Below, piece by piece: positions 11,209 to 23,699 of a stretch of DNA of 64,000 bases. The position numbers were made by a program, and so were the translations under genes. Numbering within the stretch: the first letter of the stretch is position 1; the number at the start of each line of letters is the position of its first letter. The notes beneath the pieces are model-generated. The model made no database searches. It saw nothing but the letters and a program-made list of their open reading frames with translations, and was not told where the DNA came from. The stretch comes from Nageia nagi (taxonomy: Eukaryota > Pinophyta): NCBI GenBank assembly GCA_050084985.1, contig JBITNC010000001.1, positions 85,870,001 through 85,934,000 of the forward strand. The letters are read 5' to 3'.

Positions 11209-12514
11209 AGATGAAGTAAGGGCCTTGTTAATTCTATGTTCACTTCCGGATAGTTGGAATAGCTTTGTTATGGCTGTTAGCAATTCTTCTTCTAATGCAA
11301 AATTGGTCTTTGATGAAGTTGTTGGAACAATTCTTAGTGAGGACATGAGGAGAAAGTCCACGGGAGAATGCTCCAATGCTACTCTCACAGTAGAGGCAAG
11401 AGGAAGACCAAAGGAAAGAAGGAGAAGCAAGTCAAGAACCAAATCACAAGGAAGGTCGAAATCACAAGGTAAAACAAAATTGGAATGTTGGTATTGTGGT
11501 AAAAAGGGTCACATTAAAAAGGATTGTTGGAATAGAAAAGGTAAAGAATGTGATAGTAGTAATAATGAAAGCACAAGTAATCAAGAGGTTAATATGGTTG
11601 GTGAATTAATCCAAGATGCTTTAATCATGTCTAACGAAAAGAACAATGATTATTGGGTTCTTGATTTGGGTGCTTCATATCATGCTACTCCACATAAGGA
11701 CTTCTTTTCTAATTACACACATGGTGATTTTGGTCAAGTGTTATTAGGTAATGAACATCCATGTAAAATTGTTGGTATGGGAAATATAACAATGAAATTA
11801 CCTAATGGAACACAATGGACTCTTAATGAAGCAAGACACATTCCAGATCTTAAAAGGAATCTCATATCAATAAGTAAATTGGATAAGGAGGGCTATGTGA
11901 TGACATTCGGGGATGGTACTTGGAAAGTTTCTAAAGGTTCAATGGTATTTGCAAAGGGAAATTTGGTGGGGTCTCTTTATTTACTCACAAATGTCTTTGA
12001 TTATTCATTGAATCTTATTTCCTTTGGTAATGATACATCACTATGGCATAATAGACTTGGACATATGAGTGAAAAAGGAATGAAAATGTTACACACTAAT
12101 GGTTCACTTCCAAATCTAAAAGAAATTGATTTAGGATTTTGTGAAGATTGTGTGTATGGTAAACAAAAGAAAGTTAGATTTCTTAAAGTTGGCAATGAAA
12201 GGAAGAGTCACAAATTAGAGCTTGTTCATACAGATGTGTGGGGTCCTGCACAGGTTTGTTCACTTGGGGGCTCATCTTATTTTGTCACTTTTATTGATGA
12301 TTGTACCAGGAAGACATGGGTATTTTGTCTTAAAAAGAAATATGATGTGTTTGAAACTTTTAAGAGGTGGAAGGCATTGGTTGAGAATGAAACTAATTCT
12401 AAGTTAAAATGTCTTAAGTCAGATAATGGTGGAGAATTTTGCAATAATGAGTTTGATTCATTTTGTTCACACAATGGCATTAGAAGGATTAAGGTGGTTC
12501 CTAGAACTCCATAG
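11173..12514 (+). pseudogene. copia gag end, protease and integrase (first part)
   Basis: This frame carries the rest of gag, a basic Arg/Lys/Ser-rich stretch and a CCHC zinc knuckle (CWYCGKKGHIKKDC, about 11480-11530). Next is the protease region WVLDLGASYHAT near 11655. The catalytic Asp-Ser-Gly reads Asp-Leu-Gly (codon TTG at 11666), consistent with a TCG-to-TTG change. The GAG-pre-integrase zinc site follows (LWHNRLGHM ... FCEDCVYGKQ). The integrase core has its first two acidic residues in LVHTDVWGP and KSDNGGEF. A TAG at 12512-12514 replaces the Gln just before ENGVAERMN, so translation would stop immediately before the third catalytic Glu. Confidence 0.95.
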
Positions 12515-13573
12515 GAAAATGGGGTTGCAGAGAGAATGAATAGGACTATCTTGGAAAGGGCTAGAAGTATGAGGATACATGCTGGGTTTCCTTTAAATCT
12601 TTGGGTTGATGCTATTGACACTATTGTTTACTTGATTAACAGGGGTCCATCTATGGCTTTAGATGGAGGCATTCCAGAGGAGATGTGGACAGGTAAAAAG
12701 GTGAATTACTCATTCTTGAGAGTCTTTGGTTGTGAGGCTTTTGCACATGTTGATAAGGAGAATAGAAATAAACTTGATGCAAAATCACAAAAATGTTATC
12801 TTATTGGATATGGTGTTAATGATTTTGGATATAGGTTATGGGATGTTGATAACCATAAAATCATTAGAAGTAGAGATGTTGTATTCAATGAGAATAACAT
12901 GTATAAAGATAGGTTGCAAAAGGTTGAGGAACCCAAGAGTGTATCTCTAGAAGATGTTGATCAATATAAGGGTCCTGATAATGTTGAAGCACCTCCACCA
13001 CAAACACCTCAAACTTTGCCACTTAGAAGATCCATAAGGATTAGAAATCCTCCTGAATGATATTCTCCTACTCTTTATCATATTTTGTATACTGATGGTG
13101 GCGAACTTGAATGTTTTGATGAAGCTATGCAGGGTGGTACATAGATTAAGTGGGAGCATGCTATGAAGGAGGAGATGGACTCCTTACTTAAGAATCAGAC
13201 TTGGAGTTTGGTTGAGCTTCTAGAGGGTAAGAGGGCTCTTACTAACAAATGGGTGTACAGGATAAAGGAGGATGCAGATGGGCGACAAAGGTACAAGGCA
13301 AGACTTGTGGTAAAAGGTTTCGAATAGAAAAAAGGTATTGATTATGATGAGATCTTTTCTCTAGTTGTTAAAATGACCTCGATTAGAGCAATATTGAGTC
13401 TTATTGCTACTAAAAATTTGTTTCTTGAACAACTGGATGTAAAGACAGCTTTCCTTCATGGGGATTTGGAGGAGGATATTTATATGCATCAACCCGAAGG
13501 TTTTGAGGTCAAAGGTAAAGAAGGGTATGTATGTAAATTGGAAAAGAGTTTGTATGGCTTAAAACAAGCACCA
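12515..13573 (+). pseudogene. copia integrase end and reverse transcriptase (first part)
   Basis: The same frame reopens after the stop with ENGVAERMNRTILERARSM, the third integrase acidic residue, then the copia integrase tail with VFGCEAFAH and RRSIRIRNPPE. A TGA at 13058-13060 stands where Arg (CGA) is expected. Two TAG codons near 13142 and 13325 replace probable Gln codons. Reverse transcriptase then begins with [41 protein letters not shown] and [11 protein letters not shown] one-base loss at about 13573 ends the frame. Confidence 0.93.
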
Positions 13574-14654
13574 GGCAATGGTATCATAAGTTTGACACTT
13601 TCATGGTAACAAATGAATTTGTAAGATGTCAATCTGATCATTATGTGTATATAAAAAGAACAACAAATGGCAACTATGTAATCTTACTTTTATATGTGGA
13701 TGACATGTTGATAGCAGGACCTAGTATGCAGGATATTGTTGATCTTAAGGAAAAGTTGGCTAAAATTTTGAAATGAAAGATTTGGGTGAAGCTAATCAAA
13801 TTCTTGGAATGAAAATAACAAGAGATAAATAAAACCACTCACTAAGACTAAGTCAAGAAGATTATATTGAAAAGGTTCTTAAACGGTTCAATATGAATAA
13901 TGCAAAATCTGTAACTTTACCATTGGCAAAACATTTTAAATTCACCAAACATTTATGTCCTAATATAGATAAGGAAAAGGAGTACATGACTAAGGTTCCT
14001 TATGCTTCAGCGGTTGGGAGTTTAATGTATGCAATGGTATGTACTAGACCAGATATAGCACAAGCAGTGGGATGTGTTAGTAGATTTATGAATAATCCAA
14101 GAAAAGGGCATTGGGAAGCAGTTAAATGGATCCTTAGGTATTTAAGGGGTACTTCTCATTACTCTTTATGTTTTGGTGGATCTAACTCTTGTTTGCAAGG
14201 ATATGTTGATTCTGACATGGCAGGTGATATAGATGGTGGGAGAAGCACTACAGGTTATGTGTTTACCATTGGAGGTACAACGATTAGTTGGATTTCAAAA
14301 CTCCAACAGGTTATGGCTCTCTCCACTACTGAGGTAGAGTACATGGCGATGATAGAGGCGAGTAAAGAATTGATTTGGTTGAAGAGACTAATGGAGGAAC
14401 TGGGAAAGGTGCAGGAGGATACGAAGCTATGGAGCGATAGCCAGAGTGCTATCCATCTTGCAAAGAACTCAGCCTACCATTCGAGAACCAAACACATCAA
14501 ATTGAGGTACCACTTCATCAGGGTAGCGTTGGAGGATGGTTCAGTCAGTTTGGGGAAGATTCACACGTCACAAAATCCTACGGACATGTTCACAAAAGTT
14601 GTTACAAAGGAGAAGTTGGGCTCTTGCTCAACTTGGATTGGTCTTAAGGAGTAA
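13574..14654 (+). pseudogene. copia reverse transcriptase end and RNase H
   Basis: In a shifted frame the polymerase catalytic box YVDD is intact at 13693-13704, followed by MLIAGPSM. A further one-base loss near 13765 and a stop near 13830 precede a 253-codon open stretch from 13893. This contains VGSLMYAMVCTRPDIAQAVG and the complete copia RNase H. Its acidic residues are visible in YVDSDMAGD, STTEVEYMA and LWSDSQSAIHLAKN. It ends at 14654, about 50 bases before the polypurine tract. Confidence 0.94.
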
Positions 14655-14703
14655 AGGCCAAGATGAGGAGCTTTTGACCCTTGTTGCAGAGGAAGAAGTC
14701 TCC

Positions 14704-14713
14704 AAGTGGGAGA
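14704..14713 (+). other. Polypurine tract of the copia element
   Basis: AAGTGGGAGA lies directly before the 3' LTR and matches the usual plant copia plus-strand primer. Confidence 0.9.
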
Positions 14714-14714
14714 T

Positions 14715-15413
14715 TGTTAAAAATGTAGAGACTGCAACTAGCCAGCCAGCCGGCTAGACAGAACCGGCCAACCAGCCAGACAGCCAGCCGACCAACCGGC
14801 CAGACAACCGACCAACCGACTAGGCCCAACCAATCTGAAGGAAATTAGCCTGTTATTGCTAACTGGTCTGCAGGGTGCTGGCTAAGAAATAGAGAACAGT
14901 TACTTTCTCATTTCTCATCAGTTTTCAATTGCCTAGGTGTCATGATAGCTAGTTTTGTAGTTACAGAAGGGTTGGGGGTTACCTAACGACCTTCCTGATC
15001 CAACTTAGGTTTAAGTTGGGTTAGTTTGTACCTATAAATAAGCATTTGAGTTGAGGCATGTATGATGTGGTGTGATAGTGTGTGAGTGACTATAATTTGA
15101 CAGCACTTGTGAGGTTGATTGTAATTGTTGAGAGAGAGATTGTAGTGAGGCTTTGTTGTAACTCCAAAGTGAAGGTTGTAGCAAGGTTATGCTGCTGGTG
15201 TATTGCTTGGAGGACTTGAATGCAAAAGAGTTGAAAGCTTCTCTGTGGATGTAGCCTACACTGGGTGAACCACGTTATCTCTTGTGTCTCTCTTGTGTGA
15301 TTGATGTTTATGGATGTTTATTTTCAGTAGTATGCTTAATGTTGTTTCTTCTTTGCCAAAGACAATCTAAATTGTGAATGCTCTTGGTTATATGAACTCT
15401 TTAAATCCTAACA
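14715..15413 (+). repeat. 3' LTR of the copia element
   Basis: Same length (699 bp) and ends as the 5' copy, with no indels that I can see. Of about 31 differences, about 24 fall in the first 187 bases. Confidence 0.97.
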
Positions 15414-15440
15414 GGTTTCTCCATAGTATAGCAATGATAT

Positions 15441-16124
15441 TGTAGACCTCAAATTATAATATATAAAAATATACATGATAAATAAATGATCTAAAATATA
15501 AGAAGAAATATATGTGTACACTATATTAGATACATAAAATCCATAGACCTAATATGAAGTAAATAGCAATGAATCTTCAAAGAATTAGGATCAAATTCAT
15601 GGTGACTTTGTAATGGATCTTCATGTGCATGAATCAATAGCTCAACCATAAAGATTTGGAACCTTTGATCTGAAATATGCATATCATTAATGGTGTAGAA
15701 TATGTAGAATTATAATATGTGCTAAAGATTAAAAAATTTAAAGCTTAGAGTATAAAAACTTCTCATAATAGGTTGCATTGAGAGACATTGTTGCTTGATG
15801 AAGATTGTGATAGACAACCATCTATCATAGATCTTGTCATATCAAAGAGCTTTGATTTATGGAGATCAACCTATTCCACTCACATATATAGCCTACAAGG
15901 ACATATAAATGAGTGAAGAACAACCTCTATTGATAATATAACAAATGTTGTATTCAAGATACTTTAAAATATGAAACATGATAAATAATATAAATTTAAT
16001 ATAACAAATGGTATTGAATTATAATATCAACTTTATCTTGATATTTATAATATTGTAATAAGTCATTTATTAATTCTAAATATGATTTACTAAATAAATA
16101 ATAAATCATTTTTAGGCATATATA
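15441..16124 (-). repeat. Solo LTR related to the E9 LTR
   Basis: This 684-bp sequence aligns with the LTRs at 5949-6643 and 60235-60957, closest to the latter. It starts TGTAGACC, ends in a decayed CATATATA where relatives have CATCTACA, and is flanked by GATAT at 15436-15440 and 16125-16129. An LTR with its own target duplication and no internal region is a solo LTR, the product of recombination between two LTRs. The copia element inserted 22 bases to its left. Confidence 0.88.
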
Positions 16125-16129
16125 GATAT

Positions 16130-17560
16130 CTTACACCTATGTTAGTAGAGTTTTTCAAATACCTTTAGAATCCATTATGGAGTTCATCTGTCTAAAGTAT
16201 TTACTGATTATTTTTAAAAGAGGTTACTACTTAAAGTTAATAGATGAAATAGTTATCTTGACCTAATGATGTATTTAAGATTTATTTATATTTTGAGGAT
16301 TTTGTTGTATAATTGAATTATGAATTTAATATAAATGCTATACCAATTATGATGGGAAAATATATATCGAATGATTGCATATTGTAATTAAAAGTGAATG
16401 GATAATATAATTTTATGAATTAAAACTCTTCTAATGTTGAAAAGTGGAATGCTTAATTTACAATCATTATGAATTAAATAGTTCATAAACTATTAATGCA
16501 TTGATCTAGTTCATAATGCATGTACATAAATAACACATGGAATACTTTTTATATGAATTTTACATATATGATATTCTTATAATAAATACGTACATAATCA
16601 TAAAGGATACAATCTTTTACAATGTTATTATGAAATACTCATATAAGAACCTACATTAATGGTGCAACCTAAAATGAATAAGATCAATATCTAATTATAC
16701 AAAACTTGTGTATATAATAGAAGTGATAAAAAGTTATAATTATCCAAATGCTAATTGTAATCTATTGTTGGAGGTTATACATGGGAGATAATACATTTAC
16801 TATATTGAAACTTATCACTTGTTAAAATATAAGGATTAAGAAATAAATATTAAAATGATAAACTAGTCTCTATTAAATAATTAAGATGAACCATATTCAA
16901 TCTCCACTTAAGGATTCTCCTCTAAAATGACTCTACATAATATGAAGCTAATACTCCTGAGGCCAAGTGGAAACATTACACCCAATATGGTTGTGAATTG
17001 GAGAAGACTAGTATAAACTAACGTTCAATTCATGAAGGATGAGGTTGAGAATCCTATACTACATAGGGGAGGCTAGGTCAAGAATCATTTACCATATAGA
17101 GGAGACTAGTGTATTGAGCATGATTATCCTTGGACCTATAGCATATGTAGGAAGGGCTTAAACTACCCATATAGAGGTCATTTATGAAAAATGATAGGGA
17201 CACCCTCTTAATCATCATTGGTCGATAATGATAAAGAGTAAATTTCACAAGTAACTTCCATTGAGAACTAATAGAGTGAAATTGTAAGATTTTATTGCTT
17301 TTTCATAGGTAGGTTGACTACAATAACTATTACCATGCATTTTGATATGATAATTATTTGCTTCTTTATGTATGAAAAAGGAAAAAAACATAGAGTGATA
17401 TACTTGGGTGCCTTATAATCATGATCAAAAATGATAATCTTTGATTTTTATTTTAACAATTTGAAATACACTTGCTAAAGGAAAATGCCAGTAATATGTA
17501 ACAAGGAATCTCTCATGCAAATATGTGAAACTATGATATATGTATCAAAATATTAACATA
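16130..17560. other. AT-rich DNA, nothing identified
   Basis: No frame, LTR end or tandem array that I can support. Short related blocks (CCATATAGAGG-type) recur near 17090 and 17170 but do not form an array. Confidence 0.4.
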
Positions 17561-17632
17561 GGGCTTGGTTTGTTGGTCAAAGCACTCCATTAGAGGGAAA
17601 AGGTCATAGGTTTGAATCTCTTAATTTTTATA
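17561..17632 (+). mobile_element. tRNA-derived SINE-like head
   Basis: GGGCTTGGTTTGTTGGTCAA followed 45 bases later by AGGTTTGAATCTC resembles RNA polymerase III box A and box B (box B consensus GGTTCGANTCC with one C-to-T change). The spacing fits a tRNA-derived SINE promoter. It does not fold into a proper tRNA that I can draw, and the SINE body and 3' end are not defined. Chance similarity remains possible. Confidence 0.45.
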
Positions 17633-19738
17633 ATATCAAAGGTTATGTCACACCAATACCATCAATTTTACCATATATAATTGGAGCTTGTATTGGCTAT
17701 AAGAAGCAAGATTCAAACTTATGAAGAGGTAATAGAAATTGCAACGAGTTATTGATTCCTCTAGTATAATAAAATTAAAGAGATCAATACAACCTAGTTA
17801 TATAAAATAAATTAAGAATAATACAATGGCTCAAATGAATTTATATTATGATAAGAATATAACAATTTCATGATCTTTCTCAAAACATAGCTCACACAAC
17901 TATAAACTTACACTACAAAATCATTAAACATTATCTTTGTGTGTGATAATTTTTAATAATGAATATACCTCAATTTCCTCATAGGTATTATGAAGAAAAT
18001 TAGGAAAATACATTCATATCATCCACATGAATATTGGTATTTAAAATAATAAGTAATGATGCTTGTATACTTCTTTTCAATCCATATTTACATAGGTTAA
18101 ATGCAAATACACTTAAAAAGTTATCATCTAGAAGCTGATATTTTAGAATTATTAAAATCCTTAATCTTCATTGAGGACCAATTCCTAATATAACTTAGCT
18201 AGGCTAATATTGTGAGAACAAAATGACCAAAACACCAAAGGCCATGGCCTAATATTATAATACCATTTTATAATACTCAACAAAACTGAAAGAAATGTTC
18301 AACATTAATGTCCTCCATCAATTGTTTGGATATATGTTTAAAAACTCATTATATACATAATTGCCTAAATAAATTTATAAAAATCAATCTTTGCACTAAA
18401 CTCTAATAGATCATATTTCATAATATTACATTCATGATAAGAAAACATAACTTAAGTTACAAATTATTATCAAAAGGAAAGGCTTATAAGTACATGAAAA
18501 CCATAGGAAAGTCTTGAATGTAGGCAAAATCCAATAATTGATAGATAGAGAAATAGTTTGACTTTCCTATAGTAATAGTTCTTCCAAACATTATTTAACA
18601 CAAGGTTTTCCTTGCATGTTCCTAATTTATTCTATAATGTAAAGATTACCATTTTCTTAAAGAAATCAAATAGTTAAAAATTGATTGTCATGTTGTTCAA
18701 CAATATAAGTTTGAAGTGAAATTGGAAGAGAAATGGTACAAACTTGATTTTTATTGATATATGGTTATGATGGTAGTTGTTCTAGGTATTTTCACACCCA
18801 TAACACCCTTGGTAATGTTATATTTTATTTCCATTTTTATTTTTATTTTTTGTTCATTATTTTCCTAAGTCTTTTTACTAACATTCATTTCTTTCCACAA
18901 ATATAATTTTTACCCTTTTATATAACATGCCTAACTCACTTTTAATATGATGCACCCAATTTTGTTAGACATGTCCTTATTTTCTTCTTTACTATTGATT
19001 AGCTTGAATTTAAAAATCAACATGCCTACACCCTTAATATGCTCTAGCATGGTTGCAAAAGCTTGCATCATATTGAATTCAATATTTCCCTAAGCAATAA
19101 CTCTCATTGTTTTCTTGATTCAACCCATCTTTTGTTAGCCCAAATAGAATTGATCATATATCTTCCAAGATAAAATGGATTGTGCTAACTCATTATCCCA
19201 CCATAATTCAATACATCATGTTATTAATGAAGATTCTAAGTGGTGAAATGTATGACTAGCAATTGATGATGTAATAAATGGCCTTAATTTTGACTACTTT
19301 TTTGATATTTTTTCTTACTTTGAATATCATAATAACTTATAAATATGTTCTAGAGTTGGTTAATTTGTATTAATTATAAGTGAAATGAATTCTTACTATT
19401 TTATGATTTGATTGAATCATCCCTTTTTGTTGAACTGAAATATCTTTTGGTGTTGCAATTAACTTTATTTTAAGAATTGATGATCTTCAGTCAGTAGGAA
19501 ATAAGGTTGGACATAGAACATCAGATATACCTAAGGGAATATAGTACTATAGTCATATTACTCTAAGTTCCAAACTTAATATTCATATTACACTAGATTT
19601 TACATTCATTTACAACCAAATTTTAACAAATACAACACCAAAATCATTGATTCCTAAGTGCTAGAGTCAAATAATCTTAGGTACCAGAGTTGAATAACTA
19701 TAAGTACCAAATATGGATGACTAAGTATAAGATATATA
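17633..19738. other. AT-rich left flank of the nested cluster
   Basis: No gene recognised. The last 100 bases (from about 19640) contain short recurring blocks such as GTACCA and CTAGAGT that continue to the right of the nest at 52701, so E1 inserted into a low-order tandem region. Confidence 0.45.
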
Positions 19739-19743
19739 AGAAG

Positions 19744-20460
19744 TGTTAACACATAAAAAGGAATTTTAATTTAATTAAAATAACCCTTTTTATTTATTCA
19801 AAATTATTTAGTTAATTTATTAAATAAATGTCTTTATTTATGTGCACTCTCATCTACATTTGTGTTTTATAGTAGTTGGTGGTTTGGCCTTACATAAGCC
19901 TAAGGAGGAGCTTTGGCACTCTACCTATTTCTTATAAAGGTGAAAGGGTATGCATGATCATTAATAGGATGTGATATTGCATTATCCTAAATCCTTTATA
20001 GGTGGAAATTACTAGTATCATTATTGATCGATGTTTCTTAATACCACCTATCAATTTTGGAAAGTTTTGTACTTTGAGTTATACATCCCTATGATATTTC
20101 ACACCTTTGCACATGATATTAAATGGAATGAAGGTTCAACAATGATACAAAGCTTGAGGTGAGACTAAAATGGAAAAGTAGTTGAGCATTGTTGTTAGAT
20201 TCCTAGCATCATCATTGGGTTGAGTCTAGATTGGCAGCTCTGTTCTTTAGAGAGGTTCATCATTTATCTTCTTTCTTTTAGATATCACCTTCGATCATCA
20301 CACGTATAGGTTTGTATCTTTCATTTTATAATTTTTATAGGTTAAGGTCAATTTTATTACTATTATTATTAGTCCATAAATTTGTAGTTAATTGATTAAT
20401 TAAATATTCTATAAATAACCCTAATTTTATAATTAATTTTATTATATTTTAGTTATAACA
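19744..20460 (+). repeat. 5' LTR of E1
   Basis: Starts TGTTAACACATAAAAAGG, ends AGTTATAACA. A TATA box (TATAAAGG) lies at 19933-19940, with its counterpart at 52160-52167 in the 3' LTR. Confidence 0.95.
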
Positions 20461-20478
20461 ATTCGTGAATCTAACTTC
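20461..20478 (+). other. Decayed primer binding site of E1
   Basis: ATTCGTGAATCTAACTTC directly follows the LTR. It resembles TTTGGTGAAC sites of E3 and E9 after several changes. Confidence 0.45.
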
Positions 20479-20508
20479 TTTTTTATACATCAAATTATCC
20501 TTCACTAG

Positions 20509-21430
20509 TTGCACCAAAACCCTAGGGTTTTAGATAAAACCAATATTGATTTTATACATGTTTTAGTCATGCAACCCATTGATTTTCTTATCATGGTCAA
20601 TAGCTTTGATGAGATCACCAAAGCTAACCTAAAGAAGATTCTCCATGGAAATGAAGATCAAAGTGATGCCTCTAATATTGGGGGTAATCATCCATCTAGT
20701 AGTGCCATGCTACCTATATCCCAAGATTTAAATCCTCTATTTGATGATATCTATAACACAATGGCACCTAACATACAAGTGGAATATATTTTCAACACAT
20801 ATAATGGATAAGGAGATCCTATGGCTCATATTAAGGCTTTCAAAATGAAATTTGAGTTAAAGTTTGGGGTGAATGATAATCTCATCGCTAAATATCTTCC
20901 TACTACATTTTGAGGTGATGCACTTAATTGGTACTTTTATATATATACTAAATCTATTAATAATTATGTGTAACTCATTTCAAAATTCTATATCCATTTT
21001 AAATATTATGCTCCTAGATAAATGATAGTTTCAGACCTAGTTAGTGATATCCAAGATCCAAATGAAATATTTAACAAATTTTCTCAAATATTTCAAAATA
21101 TTTGGATCATAATTCTTGAACCTTTATATAAAAACCATGTCATGTCCATGTTCATCCATAATGAAAACCCTAAACTAAGAATTCAAGCCCTAAACTACAT
21201 GACCTTGTCATTCACAAAGCTTATTAGGAAACTTACATAAAAAGAGATATGCTTTGTTGATATGGGTGACATAAAATATGGAAATCCTACCAAAGAATCA
21301 AAGGGATCCTAGTATTTAAATAAATAAAAAAAAGAGGTCCATGTTGTTGAAGAAGAGAAATCTAAGGAAAGATAAAAGAGTGAAGCCAAGCAACAATTCA
21401 ATAAGAACAATTGGTTACCTATTGCTCTTG
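20509..21430 (+). pseudogene. E1 gag relic
   Basis: One frame is shared by the open stretches 20509-20811 and 21022-21240, interrupted by single stops at typical Gln or Trp positions. It contains the retrotransposon gag domain: a YNG-x-GDPMAHIKAF block near 20805-20840, LIAKYLPTTF and DALNWY near 20880-20935, then LVSDIQDPNEIFNKFSQIF near 21030. A Lys/Glu-rich tail follows to about 21430. No clear zinc knuckle remains. Confidence 0.85.
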
Positions 21431-21589
21431 CTATGATGTTCAAAGAGTACTTATAGAAGGGACTTATAAAACTTAATCCAAAAATAGAACTAGGTACTCA
21501 TGATGATAAATCTATTTGGTACAATGAGGCAAACTTTTATGATTATACAACATCAAAGGTCACAAAATAAACTCTTACATGGTCCTACA

Positions 21590-22480
21590 AAAATAGTTAT
21601 GGAAACTATTGGATGATGGAAAAATACATTATGAGGCTCATGTAGTTGATACAAAAGATACAAAGCAACTTTTAGTGAATGTCATATTTAATGAAAAACT
21701 TTTTTGTGCCACTAGGAGATGGAGAACTAGAAGACATGTCCATCCAACCAATACTAAGCAAATGGAATTTCCATGCAATTCGAATCCACAAAACTTTCTC
21801 GAGCAATTAAATGTAACACATGCTAAGATAAGTATTTTCAAATTCTTGAAATTATCAATTGATCATAAGAATGCTTTATTTTATGCACTAAAGAAAATTT
21901 AGGTTGATGCAGATATCCTTGTTGCCAAATTTGTTAATTTAGTAGCTAATCTTGACACTTAATTGGTATGTAAGATGCTTTCTATTCAATATAATGAGTT
22001 ACCTAGTGAAGATGTGATTGAAAATAATTTGGGATTGTATATTCATGTTAATATTGATAGTATTCCTATTAAAAAGGATTTGATTAATATTAGATCTAAT
22101 GTAAATATTTTCTCTGCTAACTTGTTGTAAAACTATTTTCCTTCCATATATGCAAAAATAAAAAGAACAATAATTAACATTCAAGGCTTTGATAATGCTC
22201 AAAGGGAATGTGTTGGTTATGTCACTATGCCTATTAAAGTAGGTGATAAATTTATTGATCAAAAGGTTTATATTTTTCAAATAAAATTACCATATATCAT
22301 TTTGGTTGGAAGGTCATGGATTCATAAGATTAAGGTTCTCACTTCTACTTTGCATTGTTTGATCAAGTTCATGCATAATAAGAAACAAGTAACTATTCAT
22401 ACATAGAATAATCCCATGGATGTATGTCAAGTAGCTGAAAGATTTTAGATACCTCACAGCTTGGTTGAATCTGAGGGTAA
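21590..22480 (+). pseudogene. E1 protease region relic
   Basis: The flap and tail of a Tat-type aspartic protease are readable. SIPIKKDLINIRSNVNIFS (about 22055-22110) stands where the family has a D-[ST]-G active site, so the catalytic Asp appears to be replaced by Asn. VGYVTMPIKVGDKFIDQKVY follows near 22215, and LPYIILVGRSWIHKIKV near 22285, the LLGRPWIH motif of the family. Stops interrupt it at several points. Confidence 0.78.
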
Positions 22481-23699
22481 CAATCCAACACCTATGATAG
22501 ATATCAATCTATAAGAGGTAACTATGGAAATATATAGTATTCTAGAGATAGACATATGGGAGAGCTTTAGAGAGCTTGAGCAACCCCTTTATGTACATAG
22601 AACCTAGCATAGTTGCTCAAAAAAGGATGAAATTGAGCACAATCACTCCATTCTTAAGGATTATTTTGAACATGTTGAGGAAATCCAAGCCCTATATCAA
22701 GAAAATAAGGAAAAAACTACATTAATGATGGATAGTACAACATTTGCTCTTCAAACCCTACCTAGAATGGTAAGTCTACATTTTAATAATATTGATTTTG
22801 ATTTCATTAACCATTATATGCCAAAATATAAATATAATGGAAAATAATTATGTAGGAAGGATCAAGGTATCATATAACTTATTTAGAATGATGGTCAACA
22901 TAAAAGGATAAATTACATCAGATTTGAAGCCTTCACATCTTCCCCAACATCACTTGTCATTCATCAAGCAATTGTTAGCAATAGTTAGGACTATAATATA
23001 GATATTTGGAATAAGTAGTTGCATTGTATAATGAGAATTTGGTCTATGGAGGAGTTACAGGCCTATTATGTGGACCTATTTTTACCACCTATGGCTTTGG
23101 TTCAAGTGGACATCTTTCAAACTATTGATGCTATCCTTAAGAAGTTGGAGGCATGTAGTGAGTTCCCAAAATCCAATGAAAAGAGGCTTGTAGCATGGTT
23201 CTTATGATATCAAGCTTATATTAGTGAGGAAGTCTACATGGATGATGCATACATTACAAGTTAATTCTTCACTTCATTTCTTTGCTTTCATGTTTTTTTT
23301 TGATCGAGTTAGTCATAGGTCTAGGCTATTTTTTATTTTCCTATGTGTCTCCCCTTTCATAAATGGAGCAACATAACTAGGATTCTAGCACTATCACTCT
23401 ATTCTCCTTATCTATCATGATTTAGTTTGTATGCAAGACTAGGGACATTACCCATGCCTTCCCAACTCAATGACAAAATATCTTGCCTTAGTGAGACAAT
23501 AGTAGAAGTCAATATCGATACCCAAGAGAACCCATGGTTGATCCAAATAGGAGCTTGATTAAACCTAGAAGAATAGGAGAGGTATTACCTACTATTGTTT
23601 GAGTTTTTTGATGTCTTTTCTTAGTCTTATTCTAATATTCTTGGTTTTGATCCTAATTGTTTTACCCATAGCCTAGTTATTAATGAAAATATTAAGCCT
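22481..23699 (+). other. E1 spacer between protease and reverse transcriptase
   Basis: The frame from the protease continues for about 300 bases with an acidic region (EIDIWESFRELEQPL near 22540) and then becomes unreadable. Tat elements normally have a linker here. I assign no domain. Confidence 0.5.

Larger units (their letters stand above)
10014..15413 (+). mobile_element. Complete Ty1/copia retrotransposon, decayed
   Basis: The element is 5400 bp long with two 699-bp LTRs, primer binding site, gag, protease, integrase, reverse transcriptase, RNase H and polypurine tract in copia order (integrase before reverse transcriptase). It is flanked by a perfect 5-bp target duplication GGTTT (10009-10013 and 15414-15418). 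The LTRs differ at about 31 aligned positions, all transitions, so it is younger than the nest in the centre of the window. Coding is broken by stops at 12512, 13058, about 13142 and about 13325, another near 13830, and frameshifts near 11172, 13573 and 13765. It could not make its own polyprotein. Integrase and gag motifs look closest to the Tork/Tnt1-like lineage, which I assign only tentatively. Confidence 0.97.

Noticed and set aside
5949-16124. Pairing the LTRs at 5949-6643 and 15441-16124 as one element
   Set aside because: The right copy has its own GATAT duplication on both sides, the two are less alike than 15441-16124 and 60235-60957, and the DNA between them contains an unrelated plus-strand integrase.
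17561-17632. A functional tRNA gene
   Set aside because: Only box A and B resemblance; I cannot draw an acceptor stem or anticodon arm.
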